Positions 50,756 through 63,245 of a DNA stretch of 64,000 bases are shown one piece after another (the stretch's first letter is position 1; every line of letters begins with the position of its first letter). Below the pieces are notes generated by a model. It worked only from the letters and a program-made list of their open reading frames with translations. It was not told where the DNA came from and did not search any database. Made by a program: the position numbers and the translations under genes. The stretch is from Apostichopus japonicus (Eukaryota > Echinodermata > Holothuroidea > Aspidochirotida > Stichopodidae): the NCBI RefSeq assembly GCF_037975245.1, contig NC_092583.1:12363764-12427763 (forward strand), given 5' to 3'.

Positions 50756-51384
50756 TTTGGTGAAAATTATCTAACAGTGAACACAAAGTGAGAAGACTTT
50801 AGATGAGAAATCAGGAATTGAGACCCCAAAATGTGCTGGAGGCGTTGATCCAGACTTTGCGACTCTGAGCCAGAGTCATGTAACTTGCAAAAGCCTTGGC
50901 CTATTTCTAGCTTAATTGTTTGAACAATCAGGAAGAAAACTTGCAAAAATTAAGGGTAGAAAAAGACACATAGACTACTTTCTTACAGGATCAATGTTAT
51001 TATCCAGGTATTCTTTTTTGAAGAGGGGGGGGAGGGAGGGAGGGATGGAAGTAAAATACTAATTAATCGCCTATATACCAATGAGATCACAAAGAGGAAT
51101 AATATTACAATTGAATGTCATCTTTCAGAGGGCTATATTTCGGGTGGAATGGTTGAGTGGCAATAATTTAGTTTACCTTATCCACTGCGACTCCAACTCC
51201 AGCGGAAAATATCCTGTTAGGGAGATATGTAGTCCAACATTTATGAAATAATGTAGGCCTATCTGATGATTTTCTCATCACCACTCCAACTCGGGGAATA
51301 AACTCTTAGGGAGATGTGCCATTCTCAAAAGTGGTTAAAATTTCCCCACAGCGAGTGACTCCAGGCCCTGCCCAAAAATTTGCT
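50756..51384. other. Non-coding stretch before the 5.9-kb array
   Basis: No gene seen. It includes a G-rich run at about 51026-51047 and a short diverged repeat at 51185-51330 (CGACTCCAACTC and CCACTCCAACTC, each followed by GTTAGGGAGAT or CTTAGGGAGAT). Confidence 0.4.
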
Positions 51385-52190
51385 GTTAGAAAAGTGTTGA
51401 GTATTCTATAATTCCTAAGGAATGCTTAAGGCAATACATAGGTTTACATGTGACATTGAAAATTGACTTGGGCTTGTAATCAAGTCTTATGTTATCGGGA
51501 TTACACATTCATTTCATCTCAAATCTACAAATAGGCATAGGCCTATAGCCTATGTTTATTTCTTCTAGTTTCGCTTTTGTATTAACCCTGCGTGTGGTAA
51601 ATTGTTCGCATAACTAGGACTTGTCCAAATTTAGCCTAAGCTATGGTGTATGGTGTATGTATAGTTAAAAAGTTCCAAATTTTGCAAGCCAATTTGCAGT
51701 GCAATAAGTAACCACGTATGAACTATGAAGTGTCAATAGTGTTAACGATAGGCCTACAGTCAGTTACGGTCCACAAAAGTTGGTACTTGCCTGACATTTA
51801 GCTACATTGATTTCGAGCTTAATTTACGCACATTTTTAGTAGAAGTGCCTAACATGTAAGAAAACCTTCGTTTTTTTCTTTTTAATACATACGTTTGACG
51901 TAGTTACCTGGATAGCGCCTTCTGTCCCCATAAATAGCGAAAAAGGTCCCAGTCGATTCGCTTCTTTGGCGGAGAACCGTACTTGACGTTGTTTACGAAT
52001 TCAAGGTCATGGGGCAACTTGCACGACGTACAGAACAACAAAACTTACCTTTGGACGTCAACGTGTTATTTTTGCGATGTCGTGTATTTGCACAGTAATC
52101 TGAGCCAAATACTTTAATATATTCAAGTAGGACACTTTTATAAGCAATCTAACCCAACTAACATCGCTAGAACGTTGAAAGCAAATATTA

Positions 52191-52373
52191 TTAAAGATCG
52201 CAGTCTGATAAAAAACGTTCTACGTCATTCGATCTCTGCACGCTGCAAGCCATCCAAAATGCTTTATCAAGTTTAGCACCAGCATAACAGCTTGGGAAAT
52301 CATAACCTGCCTGAGCGACTGAAGAACAGGGGAACATCTTCTTAGATATGTTACCAGGATACAGATCTGTCAT
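52191..52373 (-). pseudogene. Conserved short reading frame, unit 1
   Basis: Reads LYPGNISKKMFPCSS and AQAGYDFPSCYAGA. The same segment is at 58124-58315 in unit 2, where a 1-nt indel after SCYAGA changes the frame of the rest. It is downstream of the intact gene on the same strand. It may be an old exon fragment or non-coding sequence that merely shares the unit's history. No splice link to the neighbouring gene is evident. Confidence 0.3.
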
Positions 52374-53574
52374 GAAAGACGTTCATTAAAAAAAATTATC
52401 TTTGTTTTGCATTATCTATATTGAATTAACATTGATACTTTGATTGCACTCAGTATAGTCAGGATATGTCAAAAGAACGTTTATCATTTATAAGCATATA
52501 CGTCCCGACCACCATAGGATACAAGTCAGCTATACCTATCCACGAACAATTGTGTGACCTTCGACTGACAACCTTTGCCAAGGCTTGCACTGTTATTTCC
52601 TAGGCCAGACCTAGAATGATTGATTATATCAGAATGTAATGTTTATATGTTATTTGGACTTAATAATTAGGCTTTTAGCAAAATCTTCAAAGGCCGAGGC
52701 TGATTCCTTCCAACCAACGAAGCATTCAGTTGTCATGATCACTTGGAAGATGTGCTGGTTTGGATTTGTAGGTTGTACAACTACTGAACCAGCCGAGGGA
52801 TATGGTAGACCTACAGCATGAATAAAAGACAACAACTTTGCTAAAGATCATCATTATGAATGATACATGCTACATATGCTTATTACGTAATTTTGTTCTG
52901 ATGATCTCAGATTTTTTAAGAGACATTTTAGGATGTAACAAAAATGTTTAAATTTCAACATATGGTCGAGTCATACCATCTTTGACAAACTTGAATCACA
53001 ATATAAAGCTGCCAAAAAACAATTTACTCTTTTTTTGTAAGAATTAAAGGTAATCAGCTGGAGAGGGATTCATGCAGCTCCCAAATTGGCTAAAAGTTTA
53101 ATGTCCAATGATAATTGGAAAAGTGAAATGATTTCAGTATAGGCTATATCGTATAGCCTGCATAGTACATGATATGCTTTGAAAGTAGCACTGAACCATG
53201 TTGAATAGCAACAGCATACCGTCTCTAATTCCTCAAAAATTATGCGTTTCTAGGGATTTTTGCATGATGATGAAGGCTACTATTATCCATTGCTCGAAGA
53301 AATAATTGATAGTCAGGCATGGTCACATGATTCCATATCAGTCAATCAGAGTCAAGAATGAAAATAAAATGATAGCAAGGGGTTGTAGAAAAGTAACAGT
53401 TTTGACAATTTGGGGGAAATAAGTGGAGAATTCACAGCAAGGCTAATGCGAAGAAATATTAATCATCAACCCACCACCATGCGCAATAAATAAAACACAT
53501 TCAAAACAGTGAGCACTATGTAATTAATAATGGAAGCTTTAATCTTTGAATGCAGTAACATTGAGTTTGAATTT

Positions 53575-55727
53575 CTATTCCTGTAAGCATGGATATTTAA
53601 GCCCTATCGTAAAATTTGCTGAAACAGACTCAGATGCAATTGCATTGATTGCGTCTTCAACTTCGAACAAGAGCATGGCTTCGCGAAAACCTCTCGTAAC
53701 AGTTTCCACATTGACTGACGCCTCGCACCGTTCTTTGTTAGTCATTCCCCAGATCAGACACATGTTTCCTAAGTTATCTTCGATATCAGGTTTTAGTTGT
53801 TCTGCCAAGGCACAATAGTCATTCTTTGTTCGATGACAATCACAGTAGTCGAAGTCTGGTTTTATGAGGCCCGATTGGTAATCCATGCTCATATACTCAT
53901 CAAATTCATGTTGTATAATGTCTGGCGGAAGGACGCAGGAGTCATGGAGACGTTGGAAGGTAAGCTTCAGTACGTCACTTCCGTTACGCATTTCCAATTT
54001 ACCTTCATCAAGTAGGATCTCGTCTACAGGGAGGTAATTAAACATAAAGTTCGGCTTTGGAAAATCTCCCCGACTCCGTTCATAAAATACTGAAAGAGCC
54101 AAGGAATGGAATGGAAGGTGACTTTGTGTACCAGTTAGAAATGGGATTGATACGCTGACCTCAAGACCGTAGAAGAGGGGGTTGTGTGGGTCCATCCCAT
54201 TCTCAAAATCAGTTAAAGTGATGGGACCGAAGTCAAAGTACATTGGGTGTTGGTCCTCCTTGATTAAACCCGGAAATATTGGAGAGTCAGGAAGGAACAA
54301 CCTTGGACCTGTCAGGGATTTAACAAATGACTGTTAAAGAGTATTTGCAAAGTATAGAAAGAAGTCGTGGTTAGAATTAAGAAATAACTGGAACTGGAGA
54401 AACAACATGGTAGGGTGGAGCGAAAGAGGAGTGTACTTACAATATGAGGACCCGTTGAAAAGTTCCACTATTAGATTTATTTTCAATGGAATTCAAAAAA
54501 ATGCCACTTCCCACACACCTATGTGTAAGCTTCATTCATGACTTGTTCACAGCATCCTCAATATAAGTAGTGCGTCCTATTGTAATCATCTTGTAATCAC
54601 AATAGAATAAATCCTTGACCGTCTTTCTTGTTTCTTTTTCTTTTTTTTTCTAATCGTCAAGGAAGTCAATATGAGTAACAAGAAGATATCTTTAATTGAA
54701 CATGCTACATGAATATCTGTAAACGAAATAGCAAAACTTGCGATATACAATGCTCTCTAAATTCCACCTTATCTCACTGAGACGGGCTAATCTGTATTCA
54801 TGTTTTGGCATGTTTGAGTTGAACTATATCTTTTTTTAAGGAAAGTGAGAGACACATATTTTGCGGTCAGCGTCTTAATATAATTTATATGTGTTGACGA
54901 CAAGCACTGTACGTTGAAACAGTATATTGTGTTCGCCGATTGGAAGATGGTGTTCCCCTTTTCGCTTGTCTAAACTACCTGGTTGCGTTTCAAAATCATT
55001 CCACTAAATTGTAGGGTGACTTTAAGTTGTAGTTCTCTACAATAAAAATAATAACTGCTAGTCATCGAGTTTGTGCGTGCTTCTGTACTACTTTTAAGTT
55101 TCAGAAATAACCATCGGACATATTATAAAGCTTAACAATTAAAGTAAAAATATTCAGTAAGTTCCTCAGATACAACAAAAAACGTCACATCAGAACATTA
55201 TAGTAGAAGTTATTGTCTCAAATAAATGCAATATAATGCATTATTAATTTGTCACAAAAAACAATTTTTAAATAGCATCCAACAATCCAACTTTATCCAA
55301 CAATGTAGTAATATTAAGATGTAAGAGCCTATACGTGTTTACAAATTAGGCAATATCATAAATGTTTATAGCTGAATATTTTTGGGGAAAAACTACAATA
55401 ACTTTGGAAACATTACCGTACTACCAATATATATATCAAGACTAAGATTCGGCCATAAGAAATCCTTTCATTCAAATTACTGGAAAATTGGTCTATAGCA
55501 TTTCTTTTCCACTTACTCTGACAGTCTCCATTCTGATCGTGCCACTGGTCTAGTTGATCCTGGACAATTTTTCTGCTAACAGGGATGAAAAAACTAACAC
55601 CTTCCCAACGAGTATGACCAACGGTTATCTCCTTGGCACTGATTGTTTGCTCAAGTAGGATCGCTAAACAGATAAAATAGCGAAAAACTTCAGTTCGATG
55701 CTTTTTCGTCAAAACTTTATACTCCAT
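53575..55727 (-). CDS. Secreted protein of unrecognised family, copy A (2 exons, 314 aa)
   Basis: Exon 1 is 55517-55727 and exon 2 is 53575-54308. The donor GTAAGT and acceptor CTGACAG join in phase (DCQ-SPRLFLPDS) to give 945 nt with stop. Residues 1-31 look like a signal peptide: basic start, core YFICLAILL, then QTISA. The mature part has eight Cys (C69 and seven in exon 2, including DYCDCH) and sequons NGS (179) and NFT (302), consistent with an extracellular, disulfide-bonded protein. Motifs: WEGVSFFIPVSRKIVQDQLD, IFPGLIKEDQHPMYFDFG, FHSLALSVFYERS and REAMLLFEVEDAINAIAS. I do not recognise the family; a beta-barrel acetoacetate-decarboxylase-like fold is a weak guess from the N-terminal pattern. 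The copy at 59458-61629 is about nine-tenths identical. Confidence 0.75.
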
Positions 55728-55950
55728 GATGTCGGATATACCGTTTAGAGTATATGGTTATAACTATTCTGAATAGTGACATGTAAAAACCTCTTTTAGT
55801 TAATATTTAGAAGTAGTTTATTACTTATATATATTTATTGATTCATCCACATTTCACTAACGAAAACAGTTTGTGATATTGCTGGTCAGTCTTCAATCAA
55901 GCAGTTTAGATACATCTTTTTATTAGGACAATTATTAAATACTCATTATA

Positions 55951-56400
55951 TTGATTTGTTGGACCGTATAAAATATTTTTCTTCTTTCATACGATTTTAC
56001 CACTTTCACTTGGATATATAATTCAAACCATATCCGTAAGGGGGACATTGGTTTTGATGACCTCAACAAAGCGATTAACTGTAGCTTAATATTACCATAT
56101 GCTAATAATATTGGAGCCACACAATGGTTTTCTTCGTTTGTTAAGTTTACAACTTTCTTTAATGGCTCTTCGGTATATATGCTTGGATGATTTCATTGTC
56201 AAAAGTGACGGAGAGAAACTGTAGCTGTTGGGTTAAAACAGGCGATGGAATAGCAATTTATAATGAATGAAATACCTAAAAGTGTTTATTAAACATGAAT
56301 TGAATACCGATTAACATTTTTTATAAACACTTCAAGAATTTAGATTATACCCGATGATCGGCAAAATGATAAATTGAATGGTTTGATATATTAAAAGAGT
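55951..56400. promoter_or_regulatory. Highly similar 5' flank of the secreted-protein gene, unit 1
   Basis: Lies 220-670 bp upstream of the copy A start codon. By eye it differs from the matching block at 61851-62300 at 7 of 450 positions with no indel. Exon 1 differs at 13 of 211. It is likely promoter-proximal, but a regulatory role is inference. Confidence 0.35.
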
Positions 56401-56813
56401 TTCAATGGGAAATTGATGCGATGTTTGACGTGAAAGTGAGCCAATGACGTCATGGAAGCTGTATTGAAGCACGCACATTCATTCCGATGCTGTAGTTGAT
56501 ACGATATTGGTGAGGTAACAAAAACACTGTAGTGTGAACATACTATAATTGATACACATTGATAACAATACAATTTGATACCCAACAAATTATAACATCG
56601 TGCCAATTATTTGGCTGCACATTCATAATCCAAGCACCGCACGACAAAACATCGATCGAAAGGGAAGTCCTTTTAACTTCATGGTCGGTGCTCATTTATA
56701 TTTGTTATTTCAATATGTTATTTATAATAGAAGTTCCACTATTTGCATACAGTTTCAAGTGATTTCAATTTCTAGACTTGTAAGCATGGACATTGAAAGT
56801 CCACCGTATAGCT

Positions 56814-57355
56814 TCACGAAATAAACTCGGACGCTATTCCATTTATTACGCTCTCATTGACTGATGTCGCACACGGCACTTCACGTGTCGTTTCCCAATT
56901 CCGACAGAGGTCTCCTATGTTATCGTTGACAACAGGTTTTAGTAGTTCTACCAAAGAACAGAAATTATTCCTCGTTGGATGACGAACGCAGTAGGCGAAG
57001 TATGGTGTCCTAAGACCCGATTGAGAATCCGCGGTATATTCATCAACTCGATGTTGGAAAGTGTCTGGCGGAGGAACGCCAGTAAGGGTCATGGAGACTT
57101 TGAAAGGTCATTTTCATTTCGTCACTTCCGTTTCGTATTTCCAATTTACCATCATCAAATAGAACCTCGTCCACGGAGATATAGTTAAAAGGAAACCCGC
57201 GACTTCCTTTGTAAAATATTGAGAGGGCCAAAGAAATGGAAGGAAGTTGACCTCGTGTTCTAGTCAGAAACGGGAGATGTACAATGACCTCGGTGTGCCA
57301 TTAAAGAGCGGGTTATGTGGGTCCATTCCATCTTAGAAATCAGTCAAAGTTTTGT
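56814..57355 (-). pseudogene. Degenerate exon 2 of the secreted-protein family, copy B
   Basis: On the - strand it aligns with exon 2 of the intact copies from the TDFENGMDPH region (about 57345) to INAIAS-like INGIASEFIS (56814). Disabling features: a stop in place of the Glu of DFENG; a frameshift between SLHDP and FQHRVDEY that copy D lacks; loss of about 20 codons (the TRGFREAMLLFEVED part); and no exon 1. Still readable: DGKLEIRNGSDEMKMT and KPVVNDNIGDLC. It is 5' of the intact gene of its unit. Confidence 0.85.
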
Positions 57356-58123
57356 TACAAAATAAGTTTAAAAAGTATGGGGTATTCTATAATTCCTAAG
57401 GAATGCTTAAGGCAATACATAGGTTTACATGTGACATTGGAAATTGACTCATGCTTGTAATCAAGTCTTATGTTATTAGCATACAGCCTATATGTATTTC
57501 TTCCAGTTTCGCTTTCGTGTTAACCCTGCGTTTGGTAAATAGTTCACATAACTAGGACGTGTCGAAACTTAGCCTAAGCTATAGTGTATCGATGTATAAT
57601 TATAAAGTTCCAAATTTTACAAGCCACTGTACAGTGCAATAAGTAACCACGTATGAACTATGAAGTGTCGATAGTATTAACATGTTAACGATAGACCTAC
57701 AGTCAGTTACGGTCCACAAAAGTTGGCACTGGCCTGACATTTAGCAAGTTGATTTCGAGCTTAATTTACGCACATTTGTACAAGAAGTGCCTGACATGTA
57801 AGAACATCTTTTTTTTTAATACAAACGTTTGAAGTAGTAACCTGGAGAGCGCCTGCTGTGCCCCAAAATAACAAAAAAAGGTCCCAGTCTATTCGCTTCT
57901 TGGCGGAGAACCGTACTTGACGTTGTTTACGAATTCAAGGTCATGGGGCAACTTGCACGACGTATAGAACAACAAAACTTCCCTTTGAAAGTCATCGTGT
58001 TATTTTTGCGATGTCGTGTTTTTGCACAGTAATCTGAGGCAAATACTTTAATATATTCAAGTGGGACATTTTTAATCAATCTAACCCAATTAACACCGCT
58101 AGAACGTTAATCGCAAAATATAA

Positions 58124-58315
58124 CTAAAGATCGCAGGTCTGATAAAAAACGTTTATCGCCATTCGATCTCTGCACGCTGCAAGCCATCCAAAGTGCTTTA
58201 TCAAGTCAGCACCAGCATAACAGCTTGGGAAATCATAACCTGCCTGAGCGAGTGATGAACATGGGAACATCTTCTTAGATATGTTACCAGGAAACAGATC
58301 TGCCATGAAAGACAT
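58124..58315 (-). pseudogene. Conserved short reading frame, unit 2
   Basis: Counterpart of 52191-52373, reading LFPGNISKKMFPCSS and AQAGYDFPSCYAGA before the frame diverges through a 1-nt difference. Function unknown; it may be non-coding. Confidence 0.3.
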
Positions 58316-59457
58316 TCATTAAATAATTTATCTTTGTTTTGCATTATCTATATTGAATTAACATTGATACTTTGATTGTACTCAGTATATTCAGGATATG
58401 TCAAAAGAAAGTTTAGAATTCATAAGCATATACGTCCCGACCACCATAGGATACAAGTCAGCTACCTTATATTAAGACGAAACGAGATGGCTTATCAGAG
58501 GCGTCGATATCCACGAACAATTGTGTCACCTTCGACTGACAACCTTTGCCAAAGGTTGCACTGTTATTTCCTAGGCCAGACATAGAATGATTGATTATAT
58601 CATCATGTATTGTATATATATATATATATGTTATTTGGACCTATTCATTAGGCCTTTAGCAAAATCTACAAAGGCCGAGGGTGATTCCTTTCAACCAACG
58701 AAGCATTCAGTTGTCATGCTCACTTGGAAGAGGTGCTGCTTTGGATTAGTGGGTTGTACAACTACTGCACCAGCCGAGGCCTTATGTTAGACCCACATAA
58801 TGAATAAAATACAACAACTTTGCTAAAGCTCATCATTATGAAGTCTTAATTTCAACATATGGTCGAGTCATATATACCATCTTTGACAACAATATAAAGC
58901 TGCAAAAGGACAATTAACTCTTTTTTGTAAGAATTAAAGGTAATCAGCTGGAGAGGTATTCATACAGCTCCCAAATTGGCTAAAAGGTTAATGTCCAATG
59001 ATCATTGGAAAGGTGCATTGATTTTCACGATAGGCTATATTGTATAGCCTGCATAGTACATGGTATGCGTTGAAAGTAGCACTGCACCATGTTGACTTGC
59101 AACAGCATACCGTCTCTAATTCCTCAAAAATTATGCGTTTCTAGGGATGTGTGCATGATGATGAAGGCTGTACTATTATCCATTGCTCGAAGAAATAATT
59201 GATAGTCAGGCATGGTCACATGATACCATATCAGTCAACCAGAGTCCAGAATGGGGGAAAAAATGATAGCAAGGAGTTGTAGAAACGTAACAGTTTGACA
59301 TTTTGGGGAAAATCAGTGGAGACTTCACAGCAAGGCTAAATGCAAAGAAATATTAATCATCAACCCACCACCATGCACAATAAATAAAACAGTGAGCACT
59401 GTGTAATTTATGATTGAAGCTCTAATCTTTGAATGCAGTTACATTGAGTTCCAATTT

Positions 59458-61629
59458 CTATTCCTGTAGGCATGGATATTTAAGCCCCATCGTAAAATTT
59501 CCTGAAACATACTCAGATGCAATTGCATTGATTGCGTCTTCAACTTCGAACAAGAGCATGGCTTCACGAAAACCTCTCGTAACAGTTTCCACCGTGACTG
59601 ACGTCTCGCACTGTTCATTGTTAGTCATTCCCCAGATCAGACACATGTTTCCTAAGTTATCATCGATATCAGGTTTTAGTTGTTCTGCCAAGGCACAATA
59701 GTCATTCCTTGTTCGATGACAATCACAGTAGTCGAAGTCTGGTTTTATGAGGCCCGATTGGTAAGCCATTGTGATATACTCATCAAATTTATGTTGTATA
59801 TTGTCTGGCGGAGGGACGCAGGAATCATGGAGACGTTGGAAGGTAATCTTCAGTAAGTCACTTCCGTTACGCATTTCCAATTTACCTTCATCAAGTAGGA
59901 TCTCGTCTACAGGGAGGTAATTATACATAAAGTTCGGCTTTGGAAAATCTCCCCGACTCCGTTCATAAAATACTGAAAGAGCCAAGGAATGGAATGGAAG
60001 GTGACGTTGTGTACTAGTTAGAAATGGGATTGATACGCTGACCTCAAGACCGTAGAAGAGGGGGTTGTGTGGGTCCTTCCCATTCTCAAAATCAGTGAAA
60101 GTCATAGGACCGAAGTCGATGTATATTGGGTGTTGGTCCTCCTTGATGAAACCCGGAAATACTGGAGAGTCAGGAAGGAACAACCTAGGACCTGTCAAGA
60201 ATTTTAAAAATGACTGTTAGAGAGTATTTGCAAAATATAGAAAGAAATCGTGTTTAGATTTAAGAAATAACTGGAAAAGGAGAAACAAGATGGTGGGGTG
60301 GGGTGGGGCGGGGCGAAAGAACAGTGTACTTTCATTATGAGGACCCGTTGAAAAGTTCGATTTTAAGATTTATTTTCAATGTAATTCAAAATACGACTTC
60401 CCATATCACCTATGTGTAAGCTCTTTTTATGACTTCTCCATATAAGTAGCGCCTCCTACTGTCATCATCTTGTAATCACAATAGAATGAATCCTTGACCG
60501 TCTTTCTTTTCTTTTCTTTTCGAATCGTCAAGGACGTCAATATGCGTAACAAGAAGAGATCTTTAATTGAACATGCTACATTAATATCTGTAAACGAAAT
60601 AGCAAAACTTGCGATTTACAATGCTCTCTAAGTTTAACCTTATCTCACTGAGACGGGCTAATCTGTATTCATGTTTTGGCATGTTTGAGCTGAACTATAT
60701 CTTTTTTTAAGGAAAGTGAGAGACACATTCTTTGCGGTCAGCGTCTTAATAGAATTTATATGTGTTGACGACAAGCACTATACGTTAAAACAGTATATTG
60801 TGTTAGCCGATTGGAAGATGGTGTTCCCCTTTTCGCTTGTCTAAACTACCTGGTTGCGTTTCATAATCCTTCCACTAAATTGTAGGGTGACTTTAAGTTG
60901 TAGTACTTTACATCAAAATTCATAACAGTTATAGTAATCGAGGAATTGTATGTGCTTCTATACCACTTTTAATTTATCTGAAATAACCATCGTACATATT
61001 ATAAGGCTTAACAATTAAAGTAAAAATATTCAGTAAGTTTTTCAGATACAACAAAAAACATTATCAGAACACATAAGTTATGGTCTCAAATAAACGTTTT
61101 TAATGAATTATTAATTTGTCACAGAAAAATAGTTCTGTTGTTGTTCAAATTAAGCTCGTACACATTGTTTTTGTCGAGATATGAGAATTTATCCAACAAT
61201 GTAGTAATATTAACATGTAAGAGCCTATACGTGTTTACAAATTAGGCGGTATCACAAATGTTTAAAGCTGAATATGTTGGGAGAAAAAAACTAGAATAAC
61301 TTTGGAAACATTACAGTAGCTATCAATATATACTATATCATGACTAAGATTCTGCCTTAAGAAATCCTTTAATTCAAATTGATGGAAAATTGGTCAACAG
61401 CATTTCTTTTCCACTTACTCTGACAGTGTCCATTCTGATCGTGCCACTGGTTTAGTCGATCCTGGACAATTTTTCTGCTAACAGGGATGAAAAAACTAAC
61501 ACCTTCCCAACGAGTATGAGCAACAGTTATCTGCTTGGCACTGCTTGTTTGCTCAAGTAGGATCGCTAAACAGATAAAAAAGCGAAAAACTTCAGTCCGA
61601 TGCCTCTTGGTCAAAACTTTATTCTCCAT
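59458..61629 (-). CDS. Secreted protein of unrecognised family, copy C (2 exons, 314 aa)
   Basis: Exon 1 is 61419-61629 and exon 2 is 59458-60191, with the same lengths (211 and 734 nt), splice sites and phase as copy A. The encoded protein is again 314 residues with all eight mature Cys kept. Nine changes fall in the 70 residues of exon 1 (for example Y3N, I29S, E33Q, D68H) and roughly 27 in exon 2 (for example M36K-type charge changes in DFENGKDPH, S60R-type in TQRHLPF). Preservation of the frame in both units over about 11% protein divergence argues that both are functional. Family and role are unknown, as for copy A. Confidence 0.75.
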
Positions 61630-61850
61630 GATGTCGGATATACCGTTTAGAGTATTTGGTACTAACTATTCTGAATAGTGACATGTAAACGCTCCTAAGC
61701 TAATATTTAGAAGTAGTTTATTACTTATATATATTTATTGATTCATCCACCTTTCACTAACGAAAACAGATTGTGATATTGCTGGTCAGTCTTCAATCAA
61801 GCAGTTTAGATACATCTTTTTATTAGTTCAATTATTAAATACTCTTTATA

Positions 61851-62300
61851 TTGATTTGTTGGACCGTATAAAATATTTTTCTTCTTTCATACGATTTTAC
61901 CACTTTCACTTGGATATATAATTCAAACCATATCAGTAAGGGGGACATTGGTTTTGATGACCTCAACAAAGCGATTAATTGTAGCTTAATATTACCATAT
62001 GCTAATAATATTGGAGCCACACAATGGTTTTCTTCGTTTGTTAAGTTTACAACTTTCTTTAATGGCTCTTCGGTATATATGCTTGGATGATTTCATTGTC
62101 AAAAGTGACAGAGAGAAACTGTAGCTGTTGGGTTAAAACAGGCGATGGAATAGCAATTTATAATGAATGAAAGATCTAAAAGTGTTTATTAAACATGAAT
62201 TGAATACCGATTAACATTTTTTATAAACACTTCAAGAATTTAGATTATATCCGATGATCGGCAAAATGATAAATTGAATGGTTTGATATAATAAAAGAGT
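61851..62300. promoter_or_regulatory. Highly similar 5' flank of the secreted-protein gene, unit 2
   Basis: Matches 55951-56400 at all but about 7 of 450 positions at a constant offset of 5,900. It lies upstream of the copy C start codon. Promoter function is inference. Confidence 0.35.
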
Positions 62301-62693
62301 TTCAATGGGAAATTGATGCGATGTTTGACGTGAAAGTGAGCAAACGACGTCATCGAAGCTGTATTGAAGCACTCACATTCATTCCGATGCTGTAGTTGAT
62401 ACGATATTGGTGAGGTAACAGAAACACTGTAGTGTGAACATACTATAATTGATACACATTGATAACAATACAATTTGATACTCAACAAATTATAATATTG
62501 TGCCAATTATTTGCCTGCACATTCATAATCCAAGCAATAATCCAAGCCCTTTTAACTTCATGGTTAGTGCTCATTGATATATGTTAATTCAATATGTTAT
62601 TTATAATAGAAGTACCACTATTTGCATAGAGTTTCCAGTGAGTTCAACTTTCTAGACTTGTAAGCATGGACATTGAAAGTCCACCGTATAGCT

Positions 62694-63225
62694 TCACGAA
62701 ATAAACTCGGACGCTATTCCATTTATTACGCTCTCATTGACTGATGTCGTACACGGCACTTCGCGTGTCGTTCCCCAATTCTGACAGAGGTCTCCTATGT
62801 TATCGTTGATAACAGGTTTTAGTAGTTCTACCAACGAACAGAGGTTATTCCTCGTTAGATGACGAACGCAGTAGTCGAAGTCTGGTGTCTTGAGACCCGA
62901 TTGAGAATCCGCGGTATATTCATCAACTCGGTGTTGGAAGTGTCTGGCGGAGGAACGCCGGCAAGGGTCATGGAGACTTTGAGAGGTCATTTCCATTTCG
63001 TCACTTCCGTTTCGTATTTCCAATTTACCATCATCAAATAGAATCTTGTCCACGGGGATATAGTTGAAAAGAAACCGCTGACTACCTTTGTAAAACATTG
63101 AGAGGGCCAAGGAATGGGAAAGAATGTCACCTCGTGTTCTAGTCAGAAACGTGAGAGATACGATGACCTCGGTGCCATAGAAGAGCGGGCTATGTGGGTC
63201 CCTTCCATTTTAGAAATCAGTCAAA
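62694..63225 (-). pseudogene. Degenerate exon 2 of the secreted-protein family, copy D
   Basis: Counterpart of copy B. The reading frame is open from MALSMFYKGS (63110) to GIASEFIS (62694). Upstream, the DFENG Glu is a TAA stop as in copy B, exon 1 is absent, and the same block of about 20 codons near the C-terminus is missing. Motifs kept: DDGKLEIRNGSDEMEMT, DSQSGLKTPDFDYC and KPVINDNIGDLCQNWG. The shared stop and shared deletion show that the lesions predate the unit duplication. Confidence 0.85.
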
Positions 63226-63245
63226 GTTTTGTTACCGAAATTAGT

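Noticed and set aside
55935-56606. Short - strand ORFs conserved in both 5.9-kb units (also 61835-62506)
   Set aside because: The whole block is nearly identical between units regardless of frame, so conservation does not indicate coding.
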